The notes under the pieces were generated by a model, which saw only the letters and a program-made list of their open reading frames with translations, was not told where the DNA came from and did not search any database. Both the position numbers and the translations under genes were made by a program. Shown here in pieces: positions 10,623 through 22,450 of a stretch of DNA of 64,000 nucleotides. The stretch's first letter is position 1. Each line of letters starts with the position of its first letter. Source of the stretch: Rhizophagus clarus (taxonomy: Eukaryota; Glomeromycota; Glomeromycetes; Glomerales; Glomeraceae); NCBI GenBank assembly GCA_015698045.1, contig BLAL01000276.1, positions 124,001 to 188,000 of the forward strand, read 5' to 3'.

Positions 10623-12115
10623 TTAATCATTCATAATTTGAAATACTTCATAATCATCACAAGAAAATAAATCTTTTGATTCTCTGATCGGTTTTTCATA
10701 AGACATACGCTTGCAATAACATTCATCAAATAAATGTAGGTCATAAAAGCCGAATGAAGGATTTCCATTAATTATAGCGCATTCTTTATCAATCACACGA
10801 CTTAAAATATGATCATCAAGATCATAATTATTTTTAAAAGAAAATATAAAACTATCCTTAGTATCAGTATAACCATAAGCTTTCCAAGCGATAGGATTAT
10901 ACCCTCCAAGAATTTCATTACTATCCTTTACCTTAACAATTATTATAGTACGAGGTTGATCATCACATATTTCATGAAATTTTTCAACTGTAAAACCATC
11001 ACGAGATCCACGAAGTAACAATTTCATTCTATACTTAGTTTCCTTATAAATTAATCTTGAAAATATTGAAGTAATAGTATTTGAGTTGTTCATATTAATC
11101 CATTTTAAAATTAATTCAGCGTGTTCGGATGTGATTATTTTCGAGTCAATATTTTTTAAATTATTTTCACCAATATTTTTAATCTCTCTAGTATCTGGTT
11201 TTTTCATTTGATTATGAGGATTCAAAAAGTAATTTAATAAATCTTTGTATAATTCCTTTGGCAAAATTATTTTGTAAGGTATCACTTTGCTCGAAAATTC
11301 TTCAGAAGCTATATTATAAAATTTAATAAATGGAATACATTTTTGTAAACTACCCTTTAAAATATTAAATTCTTCTATTGAAAAACTTTTAGGATCTGAG
11401 GGAAGTTCAGGATTTTTAGCAAGTCCCCATTTAAGTACATGTTCCCACACTTTTATTTCGCTCATTTTAACGTTATCGCTTTGAATTAGTTTGATCAAAA
11501 GATTTTCTGGAGTCGAAGAGTAATCTAGTGATTTGAATATTTTATCCGGTTCTTTAGATATTAAATCATTACAATAATTTTGAAGTTCCAAAAAAGAATC
11601 ATTTTCAAAACTTATTCGATATATTTCATTAAAATTTAATTCCATCCAACTCGCTTCGTTTTTAATTAAAAAAGATTGTAAATAATTGATCAATTCTCTA
11701 AGACCAAGTTCACTTCCAGCAACCAATATCTTAATTATATCTAAAGTATCATATCCCTCCAAAAAGATTCTTCCACTATAAATATACCTAAAAATTATTA
11801 ATGAACAATTAGAATATATCATTATGTAAAAATTTATTCTTTTGTTCCTTACCTCAAGATTACTTGAAAAGTTTTAGGTAAAATATTTGGCAATTTAATA
11901 TGTTTTAAAGTTCCATCATTTTTCTGTTTATCGTTCTCTATTGACAGAATTCTTCTTAAATAAGGAGAACGATAACATAAAATAACCATATGAGCACGGT
12001 ATATTTCTACGTAAGGGTCGTTGCCGACTTCAATAGTAACATCATAATATTCATTGTCTTCTAAAATTTCAAGTAAATTTTGGGACAAGTTTTGTAAAAG
12101 ATTATTATCAATCAT
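10623..12115 (-). CDS. BTB-BACK-TLDc domain protein (copy 1)
   Basis: Two exons, 12115-11853 and 11787-10623, join in phase 2 across a 65-bp GT-AG intron to give 475 residues. The start is the ATG of MIDNNLLQNLSQNL, the position conserved in all family copies here. Residues about 20-120 are a BTB/POZ domain (EYYDVTIEVG, RAHMVILCYRSPYLRR, YIYSGRI). Residues about 130-240 are a BACK region. The C-terminal 180 residues are a TLDc domain (LLLRGSRDGF, FHEICDDQ, NEILGGYNPIAWK, SFIFSF, final YEVFQI). BTB domains dimerise and can bind Cullin-3; TLDc proteins bind the V-ATPase or act in oxidative-stress responses in other eukaryotes. The role here is unknown. Its TLDc middle (CYCKRMSYEKPI) is the most divergent of the five. 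Confidence 0.85.
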
Positions 12116-12131
12116 TTTATTTATATTATTA

Positions 12132-12163
<32 letters not shown>
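12132..12163. repeat. Poly-T/poly-A palindrome in the 5' leader of BTB copy 1
   Basis: A run of about 17 T is followed directly by about 15 A, 16 bp upstream of the start codon. If transcribed it would fold into a simple A-U hairpin in the leader. It is also a site where assembly errors are likely. Confidence 0.6.
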
Positions 12164-12190
12164 CGAAATGTATATTTTATGTATATTCAT

Positions 12191-12206
12191 GGTTACTCAT
12201 ATTTAC
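12191..12206 (-). promoter_or_regulatory. Candidate shared promoter motif of the BTB-TLDc genes (copy 1)
   Basis: The phrase ggttactcatatttac lies 76-91 bp upstream of the start. Similar phrases, best seen as GGTTACTYRGTTACAC, occur upstream of the copies starting at 21801, 27519 and 34842. This is the weakest match of the four. Confidence 0.3.
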
Positions 12207-12452
12207 TTTCCGGTCATTATGCGAATGATTCGTCAGATGATCATTTAAAAAAAATAGTGTAACATAATTGAATCTGTTGTGATAGGCCGTGACTTTCACA
12301 AATTTTTTTAAAGTTTTTTTAAGGCAGGCAGTAAATTTTTTTTTTTTTTTTTTATTAAATAGTATTGTCAGCATAAATTTTACAGCCGGGAATGCTTATA
12401 AAATAATCAAATGATCTGCAGTTGAAAAAAAGTTACAAACTGTGTTACATAC

Positions 12453-12604
12453 TAGTGTTTCGGGCGAAACTGGTTTCGCCCAAATGATCTACAAATTCAT
12501 TTCCAAATTTGGGTTTCGGAAGTTTCGGATAGTTTCGGCTTATATGGGGCGAAACTTGGGCGAAACGTTTCGGATTTTGAAAAATAGTTTCGCCCGAAAC
12601 TATA
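12453..12604. mobile_element. 152-bp hAT-type MITE
   Basis: The termini read TAGTGTTTCGGGCGAAAC at the left and TATAGTTTCGGGCGAAAC at the right on the opposite strand. They are flanked by a perfect 8-bp repeat TTACATAC at 12445-12452 and 12605-12612. The inside consists of further copies of the GTTTCGG / CGAAAC motif in both orientations. It is non-coding; frames crossing it are spurious. Confidence 0.85.
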
Positions 12605-12612
12605 TTACATAC

Positions 12613-13235
12613 TGTGTTACATAAATAACAAAAATCGTATTTTCGTCGTATATACAGTACATAAAAAGTGACACCAAAAAAAAAATATGAAACGAAATTA
12701 CAATAACTGTAACAAAATTTGTTTTTGAAAATTCTTGATAAAAAATATCCTCCCATAAAAAAATGTTTGCTCTTATCATATTCCAAAAAAAAATTTAAAA
12801 TAATATAAAATAAAAAAAAAAGCATACGGTTTACAACAAATTATAGTTTGCTTTTGTTACAGTAAAGCTTTGCCGTTAATGAAAATATCATTTGAATGAA
12901 TTTTTTTTTGGAGAAATATTATGTGAGTAAAAAGAGTAAAAAAAGAGAAAAAATTAATAAAACGTTTGAGAATTTTATAAATTTTACCAAATTCTTACAT
13001 TTGATACATTTTTATTCAATATTACGATAACGATACATTCATTTCTACATATAAAATCATTGATATTTTTATTTTTAACAGTGCTATACATTAAAACGAA
13101 AAATATACAAGGTAAATAAACGTAAAGTCATATCTTAAAATGTCTGCTATGAAACATATAATATTAAAAAATAATTTAAAAGACAAATCAAAATAATAAA
13201 CTAAATTAATTTCACAGATAAATTTATGCAAAATA
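12613..13235. other. AT-rich intergenic sequence
   Basis: No coding frame or structured element could be supported here. Confidence 0.45.
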
Positions 13236-13345
13236 CGAATCAATCATTTATGATTTGAAATACTTTATATTTTTCAATTGGTCAATAAACTATACCATTA
13301 TCTAAACAAAGATCACTAAGATCAAATCTCGAACACGTCCAATAG
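13236..13345 (-). pseudogene. 3' fragment of a BTB-TLDc gene
   Basis: The minus strand reads KYKVFQI at 13246-13275, the end of the TLDc domain. Further on, plus-strand accattatctaaac...gatcactaag corresponds to the DLxLDNG stretch also found in the copy at 14444-16016. Nothing else of the gene remains upstream, so this is a relic of a lost copy. Confidence 0.5.
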
Positions 13346-14443
13346 CTATTGGTTATAGCCCTAGCCATATCCTCGATCGAATTCTTTACACGAGTTTTGC
13401 AAAAATTTATGAACTATTTATATAAACTATTTATATGACACTATAAAAAAAAAGAAAAAAAATAGAGTCGCAATGTCGGGTCATTTCGTTGATCACATTT
13501 TTAAAAGAAATTTTTGCCAATCGTTAACCAATTAGAGTAGATAGCGCGTCACATGTATTACAGCAAATGAATTCGTTAGATGATCATTATGGAAGAACCG
13601 TATCAAATACATAATTCGACTTCTATTTATCCTCGAAACCACATAAGAAGACATCACACTCTTCGACAGGCCTTCGAAGAAAAAAGACCAAGGATAGTCA
13701 CGATCAATAAAAGAGAGATTCCGACCGCGAACAAAAGCAATAAAAGGGAGTTAAAAGGCGGATTTTATGATAATAAGGGGTAGTTTAAGGGTTAATATAA
13801 GTAGACTAATTTTTTTTACTAGGGAGGACTTATCTTATACCATTTCTTTTTGTTATTTACTGCTGCGTATAGTAGTTACGGCTTATAAAGTCGTTTTAGT
13901 AATTACATGAGTTAATAACTTTTCGAACCGATGTGTAATTTGTTTCGACTCCTCTAGTAAAAAAAAATAGTTCTATTACTAATTAAATTTTGAACAATTA
14001 TGGCTATGAAAATATATTTTTTGAAAGTATAAAAGAGTCCAGGATCTGAAAACCAAAATAGTAATGAACATTCGGCATAAAGTATATTATTTAGATAAAG
14101 GTTTTTTGGGAATTGTTTGAATAATCTATTATTGAAACAAATGTTGATAAAGAACTGTATTACATACATGTATACGAAAATATAAAAATATTTGAACAAA
14201 TTTTTTGTGTAGGAATTTTACTCCTAAAAAAGTATAATACTAGCAAATAATAATAATAATAATAACTATTTGAGATTTCTACACATTTTATTAATTTTTA
14301 ATCAATATATTTAAATGCATTAATGTTCAAAATTGAATAACGCCACATCGATACCTACCAGGATTTTTTTTTAAAATATAACAATTAAAACATACAGTAT
14401 ATAAGTTATTCATCTACTAGGACAAAGTAGGACAATATAAGTA
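13346..14443. other. Intergenic region with one unrecognised 67-codon frame
   Basis: A plus-strand frame at 13580-13783 begins MIIMEEPYQIHNST and is rich in Arg and Lys. Base composition around it (13560-13800) is less AT-rich than the flanks. I recognise no domain and cannot say whether it is a gene. The rest holds no supported feature; aataataat runs lie near 14250. Confidence 0.3.
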
Positions 14444-16016
14444 TCAAATTTCTAAGATTTGAAATACTTCATATTCTTCTATTTCAAAACTACTTGTTTT
14501 TCTAATCGATTTTTCATAATACAATTGGCTATAATAACCTACACCATTATCTAAATGAATATCACCAATACCAAATTTATTACGTTTTGCTAAATAGTTA
14601 TACCAAACCTTTACACGACTTAAAATATGATTTTCAATATTATTGTCATCCTTAAAAGAAAATATAAAACTATCTTTAGTGTTACTATAATTTCCAACAG
14701 ATTTCCATGCAATAGGATTATATCCTCCGAGAATTTCATTACTATCCTTCACTTTAATAATCATAAAAGTATGAGATTGATCATCACAGATCTCATGGAA
14801 TTTTTCAGAAGTAAATCCATCCCGAGTTCCACGAAGTAATAATTTGAATGTCGTGTTCGCAGTAAAACTAGTGCTCTTGTCCTTAATGTCTTTATAAGTA
14901 AATTTTGATAATATTGAAGTAATATATTTTGAGTTATTTGCAGTGCTAGAATTTGGATTGTTCATAATCCATTTCAAAATTAATTCAGAGTGTTGAAATG
15001 TGATGATATTAGAGTCAATATTAACTTCTTCGGCATTTTCAACAACTTCAATAATACTAGGACTAGAAATAATACTAGGACTAGACTCCGAATTTTTAAT
15101 TGATTGATTATTAGAATTCAGAAAATGTTTTAATAAATTTTTATATAATTCCTTTGGTAAAATCTTTTTATGAGGTAATATTATATCCGAAAATTCTTTA
15201 GAAGTTAAATTGTAAAAATTAATAAATGGAATAAAATGTTGTAAACTATTCTTTAAAGTATTGAAATCTTCCTTAGAGAAATTTGTAGGATCTGAAGGAA
15301 GTTCAGGATTTTGAGCATGTCCCCATTTAGCTACACGTTCCCATACTTGTATTTCGCTCATTTGAAGGTTATCATTTTGAACGAGTTTGGCCAAAAGATT
15401 TTCTGAAGTCGAAGAGAGGTCTAGTGATTTGAATATATTATCCGGATCTTTAGATATTAAATCATTACAATAATTTTGAAGTTCTGAAAATGAGTTGTTT
15501 TCAAAAATTGTATGATATACATCATTAAAATTTAGCTCCATCCATTCCGATTTGTTTTCAATTAAAAATGATTGTATATGGATAATTAATTCTTGAATAC
15601 TAAGTTCATTAGCAGCGACCAAGATTTTAATAATATCTGAAGTATTGTATTCATTCAAAGTAAGTATTCCACCATAAATATACCTAAAAAAAAGAAGAAA
15701 TGTTTGTCAAAGTAAACAATGTAAAACCATGGAATAATTAGAATTTTTATTTTTTTTACCTTAATATTATCTGGAAAATTTCAGGTAAAATATTTGGTAA
15801 TTTAATATGTGTCAAAGTTCCATCATTTTTCTTCTTATTAGTTGATAGAACTCTTCGCAAATAAGGAGAACGATAATATAAAATAACCCTATGAGCACGA
15901 AATATTTTTACATAAGGGTCATTACCAACTTCAATATTAACATCATAATACTCATCATCATTTAAAATTTCAAGTAAATTTTTAGACAAGTTTTGTAATA
16001 GTTTATCAAAAATCAT
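14444..16016 (-). CDS. BTB-BACK-TLDc domain protein (copy 2)
   Basis: Exons 16016-15760 and 15683-14444 join in phase 2 to give 498 residues, the longest copy here. The BTB domain starts MIFDKLLQNLSKNL and has RAHRVILYYRSPYLRR. The BACK region and the TLDc domain (LLLRGTRDGF, NEILGGYNPIAWK, C-terminal YEVFQI) are complete. The extra length sits between BACK and TLDc: a Ser/Pro-rich insert with a duplicated SPSII (DNA repeat 'aataatactaggacta' near 15050-15090) and a Ser/Thr/Asn segment before the TLDc core. In the TLDc domain the usual GPSFGG loop is replaced by KFGIGDIHLDNG. The minus-strand neighbours are relatives. A pair of GCGCCAC motifs lies about 130-145 bp upstream. Confidence 0.85.
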
Positions 16017-16142
16017 TATAATATTTTTTTTATAAAGTAATATATAATTAATTTATTTTTTTTTTCCCAAACAAAGGAAAAGAATATCACGATGTCGAAC
16101 ACATTTTTTTCAGGGGTAATTTTTTATTTGTCAACGTTAGAT

Positions 16143-16160
16143 TGCGCCACGTGCGCCACG
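16143..16160. promoter_or_regulatory. Double GCGCCAC motif upstream of BTB copy 2
   Basis: The sequence tgcgccacgtgcgccacg is a direct repeat of TGCGCCACG and contains a CACGTG E-box core. Single GCGCCA(C) motifs also occur upstream of two kinase-Sel1 genes (10345, 10400, 60835). In the opposite orientation they occur upstream of the decayed BTB copies (25563, 31983). It is a candidate cis-element, not proven. Confidence 0.4.
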
Positions 16161-16199
16161 TTAATAATTTTGGTTAAATCGTGATACGTTGGTAAACTA

Positions 16200-16962
16200 A
16201 ATTTTTGTCGATCGCTAATCAATTTTCAGTATTCTAACCAGCATAATATTAAATCAATAAAACATTTGTAACACAACATTTATCCATTTTTTTAATTTTT
16301 GGCCATGTTATGAAACCGGATTTTAGACTGGGACTTTGATATTACTGTGTTTTTACATTTTTATTGTTAAAGTTGCACTATTTTAGTATTAATGATTAGA
16401 AGTTCAGTTTTTAATTTTTTTTTTTAATAAAAATATTAAAAAAAAAAAAATTAGTAAAGCGTGGATCATATAAAATTTTGTGGCAGTGATTCTCGATAAT
16501 GCAAAATTTTATGATTTGCATAACTGAAGCATTACTAAAATATTAAATTTATTTATTCCCCGTTTAAAATATCATCATTCATAAATAAAATTATAAGATA
16601 TGTAATGACAATTTTAGAAGATGATAAAGTGATTCAGATTTCAGCCGGAATTAAATAGGTAATTTGACCAGTATTAACGAAAATCTGGGTTGATTTATAT
16701 ATGTATAAATGTTTATGTTAAAGTCTATGTTGAAGATCTTACATAATGAATTGTATGAGTCTTTGGCGTTCATAATAATAAATAAAAAAAAAAAAAAAAA
16801 AAAATATCCGTTATCATATCGCTGTACGTTCAAAGAATATGATCAATCACTTCAAAATTTTTCAATTATGTCAATCTGATTTCCAATGGGTTCATGTTAA
16901 TTCTCTGAAACAATAGACCTTCAAACAACGAGAAGGTTGCAACTGTGAACAAACACAATAAA
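16200..16962. other. AT-rich intergenic sequence
   Basis: No supported gene. There are poly-A and poly-T runs around 16420-16450 and 16785-16803. Confidence 0.45.
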
Positions 16963-17229
16963 CAGTGATCGGAAATGACCTGGTCATTTGACCATTCAAA
17001 TGATTTAGCTAATCATTTGTTATTATTCATAATCCTTTGTCATTTGGTCATTTCTGTCATTTGATTTTGATTGGTTAATATTCTTATCATTTGATTCAAT
17101 CAAAATAAAAAAAAATAAAGTAAACATAATGCAGGCCAGAACTATAGTACCGGCCAACATTACATTTAAATGACTCGGGTCATTTGTCATTTGAATCATT
17201 TGTCATTTCAAGTCATTTGCCAAACACTG
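16963..17229. mobile_element. 267-bp MITE, probably hAT-type
   Basis: The ends read CAGTGATCGGAAATGACCTG and, on the other strand, CAGTGTTTGGCAAATGACTTG. They are flanked by a 7-bp direct repeat CAATAAA at 16956-16962 and 17230-17236; an eighth base may have diverged. The inside is full of the heptamer TCATTTG in direct and inverted copies. No coding capacity. Confidence 0.75.
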
Positions 17230-17236
17230 CAATAAA

Positions 17237-17929
17237 AAGGGAAGATTCAATAATTAGACAATTAAAGAAGCAGGTTACTTTTGTCAATATTTGAGCTAGG
17301 TGTAGTTTAAGAGTTATGCTAACTGAGATTGTTTCTTTATTTCCTTTTCCCTTTTTTTTGGGACCAAAGATCAAGACTTACTTTGACAGTACGAGTTCTC
17401 CCCACATCATTTCTTTTATCTTCATGTAATAAAAATAGAAATAAAAATTATTTTATTAGAACAGAACTGAAAAAACCAAAATATTAAATAAAAAAATAAA
17501 AAATAATAGATTAATTTGTGATCTGTTTGTGCCAAATAAAATTGTTTAAATATTGGTGTGAATGAGTTCATTTTCTAGATAATAATAATTAATTCTGCTC
17601 ATAATTTATCTATATTATAACTAAAAAAATTTAGGTGCCTGATCTATTTCATATTAGTATAGGTTGATAATCTTTTTTTTACAGTCTTTAAATAAATATA
17701 TATATATATATATTTGAAAGGCAAGGAACAAATAATATCACAGAAAAATTAAAAAATTAAAAAATTACTAAAATAAGAAGGAGAAATAAAGAAAATGTTT
17801 AGTACAGAAAAATTAAAAATCATAAGATAAAGCGCATAATTGAAGACGGAAAGATTGATGACAATCTGCAAAATGTAAGGTTACTTCCCGAAAAAATGAA
17901 ATTATTACGGTTACTGTAGACCCGGCATC
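17237..17929. other. AT-rich intergenic sequence
   Basis: There is a (TA)n run near 17695-17712 and otherwise nothing I can support. Confidence 0.4.
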
Positions 17930-18850
17930 TTTGACCGATCCGTGATCAAATACAGTGAGAGATCATGTGACTACATTGTATACAACATCCAAAGCCGCTT
18001 ATCAGATGAAAAAATCAGCAAGATGTTCGCACGTAACAACGAGTGGCTTTTTAAAAAACTAACTATTAAGAAACAGAAAAATATAAAACCATTAAGGTAA
18101 CGATAAACTGACAAGCCTGGCTCGAGTTGCAAGATGATATGAAATTATGAAAGGAATCTTGAACATAAATCAGAGACGATAAGAACACGCTAGTTCGCTG
18201 GACATATGAAGATTAAAGAAATTAATGAATTCACTCAATACAAACTGTACAAACATATCGAGGGTGATACGGTCATAATGGATTTGCAGACAGATTGCAA
18301 GAAATATCAGGGCGACTACAATTTGTTGTTTGCTAGAGTGATGCAAGTTGATGGCGCAAAATATTTGGAAGCAACCTTCCCGAACAAGGATGATCAATTA
18401 AAGACATTGAATTTGGACAAATTTAACAGGTAGATAACAACTATCCGATTGAATTCTTACCCGTCACAAAAAGATCTGTAAGGAAGAGAAAACATTGGGC
18501 AAAATCAAGAGAGCATTGTTACCATCATGAAAGAATTGTCTAACGAAATTACCAAAGCACTGCTTATGGAAATGAATACCTCGGGAATGGGAAATGATAG
18601 AAAATGAACTACAGTCATCTACTGCCACAACGAACACATCAAATAAAGCACAAGACACCATGTTGGGAATGCGGAAGAAATAGAAGCATTAAAACAAGAG
18701 TATAACCGTGTGAACGCATCATGTAGCACAAGACTAGAAGAAGAGCAGAAGGAAGATGCTGAACCAAATGAATTTAACAAACAGAAGATTATACGTTATA
18801 TAGAACCAAATTTGACGCTAAAAGTGCAGTCGAGTAACAAATGTATATAA
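17930..18850 (+). pseudogene. Decayed plus-strand coding region of unknown family
   Basis: Protein-like stretches continue from one frame to another. The first (17948-18100) includes SDEKISKMFARNNEWLFKKL. The second (18206-18433, ending in a stop) starts MKIKEINEFTQYKLYKHIEG. The third, near 18430-18480, reads NNYPIEFLPVTKRSVRKR. The last, ending near 18850, includes FNKQKIIRYIEPNLTLKVQS. The region is clearly richer in G and C than its flanks, as expected of former coding DNA. I do not recognise the family; a transposon-borne gene is one possibility. Confidence 0.4.
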
Positions 18851-19417
18851 GGTATCACTTAGTTCAAATAGTAAAGTAATTGGTTATAGAGTAGAATTAA
18901 TGTATAAAATAAAAAACTCGGGAAAAAAATTACTAAAACTATGTTAAAAAATTACAAAAGAGGGTATAAAACAGGTAAATGTATGTAGATAGCTCATGAT
19001 AAATTTTAAAATTGGTATATAGTGAAGTTATTATTAACTTTTCTGATGTACTGTATATAATATTGTTAATGTTCTGTTACATAAATACCTATATATATAT
19101 ATTGCTAAAAATTTTAATAAGAATATTTTTTTTTTCTTACAACTACATAAATATTTTTGATTTTTGTTCTGACAATAGGTCAATTAGGTCATGCAGATAA
19201 TTTATTTGTTAATTTTTTTTTTTCTTAATGAGAATTTAATGGTATTGTTTCCAGACTAAGTAATAAATCGTAGAGATTTTCTTTGGGCATTTCAATATAT
19301 TATTTTTATTCATCACACGTCTGAGCTCGTCTGATGCATGGCTGGTTATTTATTATTTAGAATTTTGTACATCTGTTTATCATTTTATTTACAATAAATT
19401 TTAATAAAATTATAAAC

Positions 19418-19574
19418 ATGAAGAAACGAAATAAAAGTGTAAAGAAATGAAAGAAAGTGTAAAGAAATGAAAAAGAGATCGTGAAGAAATGAAAAAGAAT
19501 GTAAAGAAACGATACAGAGGTGAAGAGGAAAAAAAAGCGGGTGTAAAAGAAAAAAAAAGTGTAATAGAATGAAA

Positions 19575-19644
<70 letters not shown>

Positions 19645-19760
19645 ATTGAATAAAAAAAATAAGTGTTAATGGAATGAAAAAATTAGTGTAATGGAACAAA
19701 AAGTGAGCATAAAAAAATGAAAAAGGTACAAAAAAACGAAATAACTGAAAAGAATAAAAG
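19418..19760. repeat. Purine-rich minisatellite with (AAAT)n and (TA)n core
   Basis: Loose repeats of about 18 bases, 'gtgtaaagaaatgaaaa', flank about 12 perfect aaat units (19572-19619) and about 12 ta units (19620-19644). The long minus-strand frame of Tyr, Ile, Phe and Leu across it is produced by the repeat and is not a gene. The rest of 18851-20298 holds no supported feature. Confidence 0.75.
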
Positions 19761-20298
19761 GAAATAATAAAAAACTTTGTTATTACTAATTCATTAGGTA
19801 GTTACTGTTGCTGCAATCGTTCTTATCCATCTCTATTATAGAAGAAACATATGAAACAAAACATACAAGAATCCAAGAAAAATGAAGCAAGATGATATGA
19901 ATCAAAGATAAAGAATGGTTTTTGTAAATGTTGATTTGAGATGTAAAAGCTTCATTATTAGACTAATTTTCTACCGTATATTCATAATACCCGTGCCTGA
20001 AAATCACTATCTTTACTGTGAAGCACTGAAGCGTGTACTATAACACTCAATCTAATGAACGATCGAAAAAAAAAGTGATATACTCATTAATGTTAATTTA
20101 TGATTAATGAATAATAAATATGTTGCATAATTTGATAAATAAGAAATAGAAGATTTTGGTTAAAATTCTATACTCGGCTGGTGTCATAAGAACAAATAAA
20201 ATAAATTGTTGGAAAACAAAAGATATAAAACAGTCGCATCTTAAAAAGTGTTAAGCATAAAGGCATCAAAATTTAAAAACCAATCAGAATTTATTACA

Positions 20299-21801
20299 TC
20301 AATCACTTGTAATTTGAAATACTTCATATTCTGCACAAAAAAATGTATCATTAGTTTCTCTGATCGGGTTTTCATAAGCCCATTGACTACAACTACCCAT
20401 TTCATTATTTAAAGTAAGGTCAGCGCCACCAAATGATGAACCAACACCATCAAAATTATATACAGCCAACCATTCAAACTTTACACGACTTAAAATGTGA
20501 TTTTCAATATTATTATTATCTTTAAAAGAGAATATAAAACTATCTTTTGCAGTGTCAAAATTTTGACCAGATTTCCATGCAATAGGGTTATATCCTCCAA
20601 GAATTTCATTACTATCTTGTAATTTAACAATTGTTACGGTATGAGATTGATCATCACAGATTTCATGAAATTTTTCAGGTGTAAATCCATCACGAGTTCC
20701 ACGAAGTAATAACTTGAAATTTTGTAACTTTTGTGTAGTATCCGTAGTATCTTTATAAATCCATTTTCTAAATATTGAAGTATAAGTGCTTGAACTGTTC
20801 GTGTTGATCCATTTTAAAATTAATTCGGCGTGTTGAAATGTGATAATCTTAGAGTCAATATGGTTTGAATTGTTTTCTTCGGGTCTATTACTAGGATTCA
20901 TAAAATGATGTATTAAATGATCAAGTAGTTCGTCAGATAAAATTTTCTTGTAAGGTAACACTTTGTCTAAAAATTCTGCAGAAGTTAAATTATGAAAATT
21001 AACATATGAAATACATTTTTGCAAACTATTTTTTAAAATATTAAAATCTTCCTCTGAAAAATTTTTAAGATCTGATGGAAGCTCTGAGTTTTGAGCATAT
21101 CCCCATTTAATTATATAATCCCATACTTGAATTGCTCTAATTTGAATATTTTCACTTTGAATAAGCGAGATTATAACCTTTTCTGAAGTTGAAGATAAAT
21201 CTAACGATCTAAATATCTTATCAGGAGCTTTTGATGTTAAATCATTGCAGTATTTTTGAAGTTCTGAAAAAGAATTATTTCCAAAACTCGTTTGATATAC
21301 ATCATTAAAATTTAATTCTATCCATTCTGATTTGTTTTCAATCAGATAGAATTGTACCAGAATAATTAATTCTTGAAGATTAAGTTCGCTAGCGGAAACC
21401 AAGATTTTAATAATATCCGAGGCATCATATTCATCCCAGGAAACTACTCCGCCATAAATATATCTAAAAAGTAAAATCGTTTTTGTTCATAAAAAAAAAT
21501 AATAAAATATTATAAAACATTTGAGTAATTAATAATTTCCTTACCTCAAAATTACTTGAAAAGTTTCGGGTAAAATATTTGGTAATTTAATATGTGTCAA
21601 AGTTCCATCATTTTTCTTTTTATTGGTAGACAAAATACTTCGAAAATAAGGAGAACGATAATACAAAATAGCCATATGAGCTCGAAATATTTTTACATAA
21701 GGGTCACTACCAACTTCAATAATAATATCATAATATTCATCGTCTTCCAAAATTTCAAGTAAATTTTTGGATAAGTTTTGCAGTACTTTATCATCAATCA
21801 T
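20299..21801 (-). CDS. BTB-BACK-TLDc domain protein (copy 3)
   Basis: Exons 21801-21545 and 21463-20299 join in phase 2 to give 473 residues. The BTB domain runs from MIDDKVLQNLSKNL through RAHMAILYYRSPYFRS and YIYGGVV; BACK follows. The TLDc domain has LLLRGTRDGF, NEILGGYNPIAWK, a GSSFGGADLTL loop and the terminal YEVFQI. An in-frame ATG exists 27 codons upstream (21882), but homology of all copies begins at 21801. It is the upstream-most member of the tandem triplet of copies 3, 4 and 5, which share the GPSFxGxDLTL loop and are each other's closest relatives in the window. Confidence 0.85.
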
Positions 21802-21913
21802 TATAAATGTCTTTAATAAAAAAAAAATTATTTTTACATATGCTAACGAAAAAAAAGAAAATAAAGAAAGAAAAAAAAACATGGAATGTACTAACTAATG
21901 TGCGTTTATATAT

Positions 21914-21930
21914 GGTTACTTGGTTACACG
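21914..21930 (-). promoter_or_regulatory. Shared upstream motif of BTB-TLDc copy 3
   Basis: The phrase ggttacttggttacacg lies 113-129 bp upstream of the start codon. It recurs upstream of copies 4 and 5 at a similar distance. Part of this is recent duplication, but copy 5's flank is otherwise diverged, which hints at constraint. Confidence 0.4.
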
Positions 21931-22218
21931 TACGACGGTATTTTGTGCAAGTGTTCCGTAAGTTGTTTAATTAAGTTAAAATTAAATACGTGTAACATAA
22001 TTAAAAAATCTTACATGTGGTGTCAGCGGGTGATTTTCAATTGTATAATTGTATACCATAATTGGGAATCACATTTTGTTACATTTTGTTCAATTTACAC
22101 TTTGAAAAAATTGAGAGATTATACTGTGATTCATTATTTTTCAAGAAATATTAATTTAGACCAAGGTGTTCGTTAAAATAATATAATATTTCTTAAGAAA
22201 AAGTTTTTTCATTCGGTA

Positions 22219-22450
22219 GGACCCCGAACAATATATAAATAGGTAACAAATTTTTGGCAAAAATTTACTATTAGCTCTACGCATTTTTTCAGGGCTGGAA
22301 TTATGATAATGTCAGTCAGTTACTAAATAAAGTAATATATTTCTGACCAACGGTATCAAAATTTATCTAAATAAGGAAAGATTTTCATAATTATTTTGGC
22401 CTATTCTACGCATTATTTTCTGTTACCTATTTCAGTATTGCTCGGGGTCC
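22219..22450. mobile_element. 232-bp MITE with 10-bp target duplication (Mutator-like)
   Basis: Terminal inverted repeats of about 30 bp begin GGACCCCGAACAATA at the left and GGACCCCGAGCAATA at the right; both continue to AAATAGGTAACA. They are flanked by the direct repeat TCATTCGGTA at 22209-22218 and 22451-22460. The paralogous site near 29085-29095 has a single copy of the flank and no insert. A 9-10 bp duplication suits Mutator-type elements. Confidence 0.85.

Noticed and set aside
19385..19699. 104-codon minus-strand frame rich in Ile, Tyr and Phe
   Set aside because: It runs through (AAAT)n, (TA)n and purine-rich minisatellite sequence.
21880..21882. Upstream ATG giving a hydrophobic N-terminal extension to BTB copy 3
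   Set aside because: The extension comes from poly-A and poly-T leader sequence; homology in all copies starts at the later ATG, so no signal peptide is claimed.
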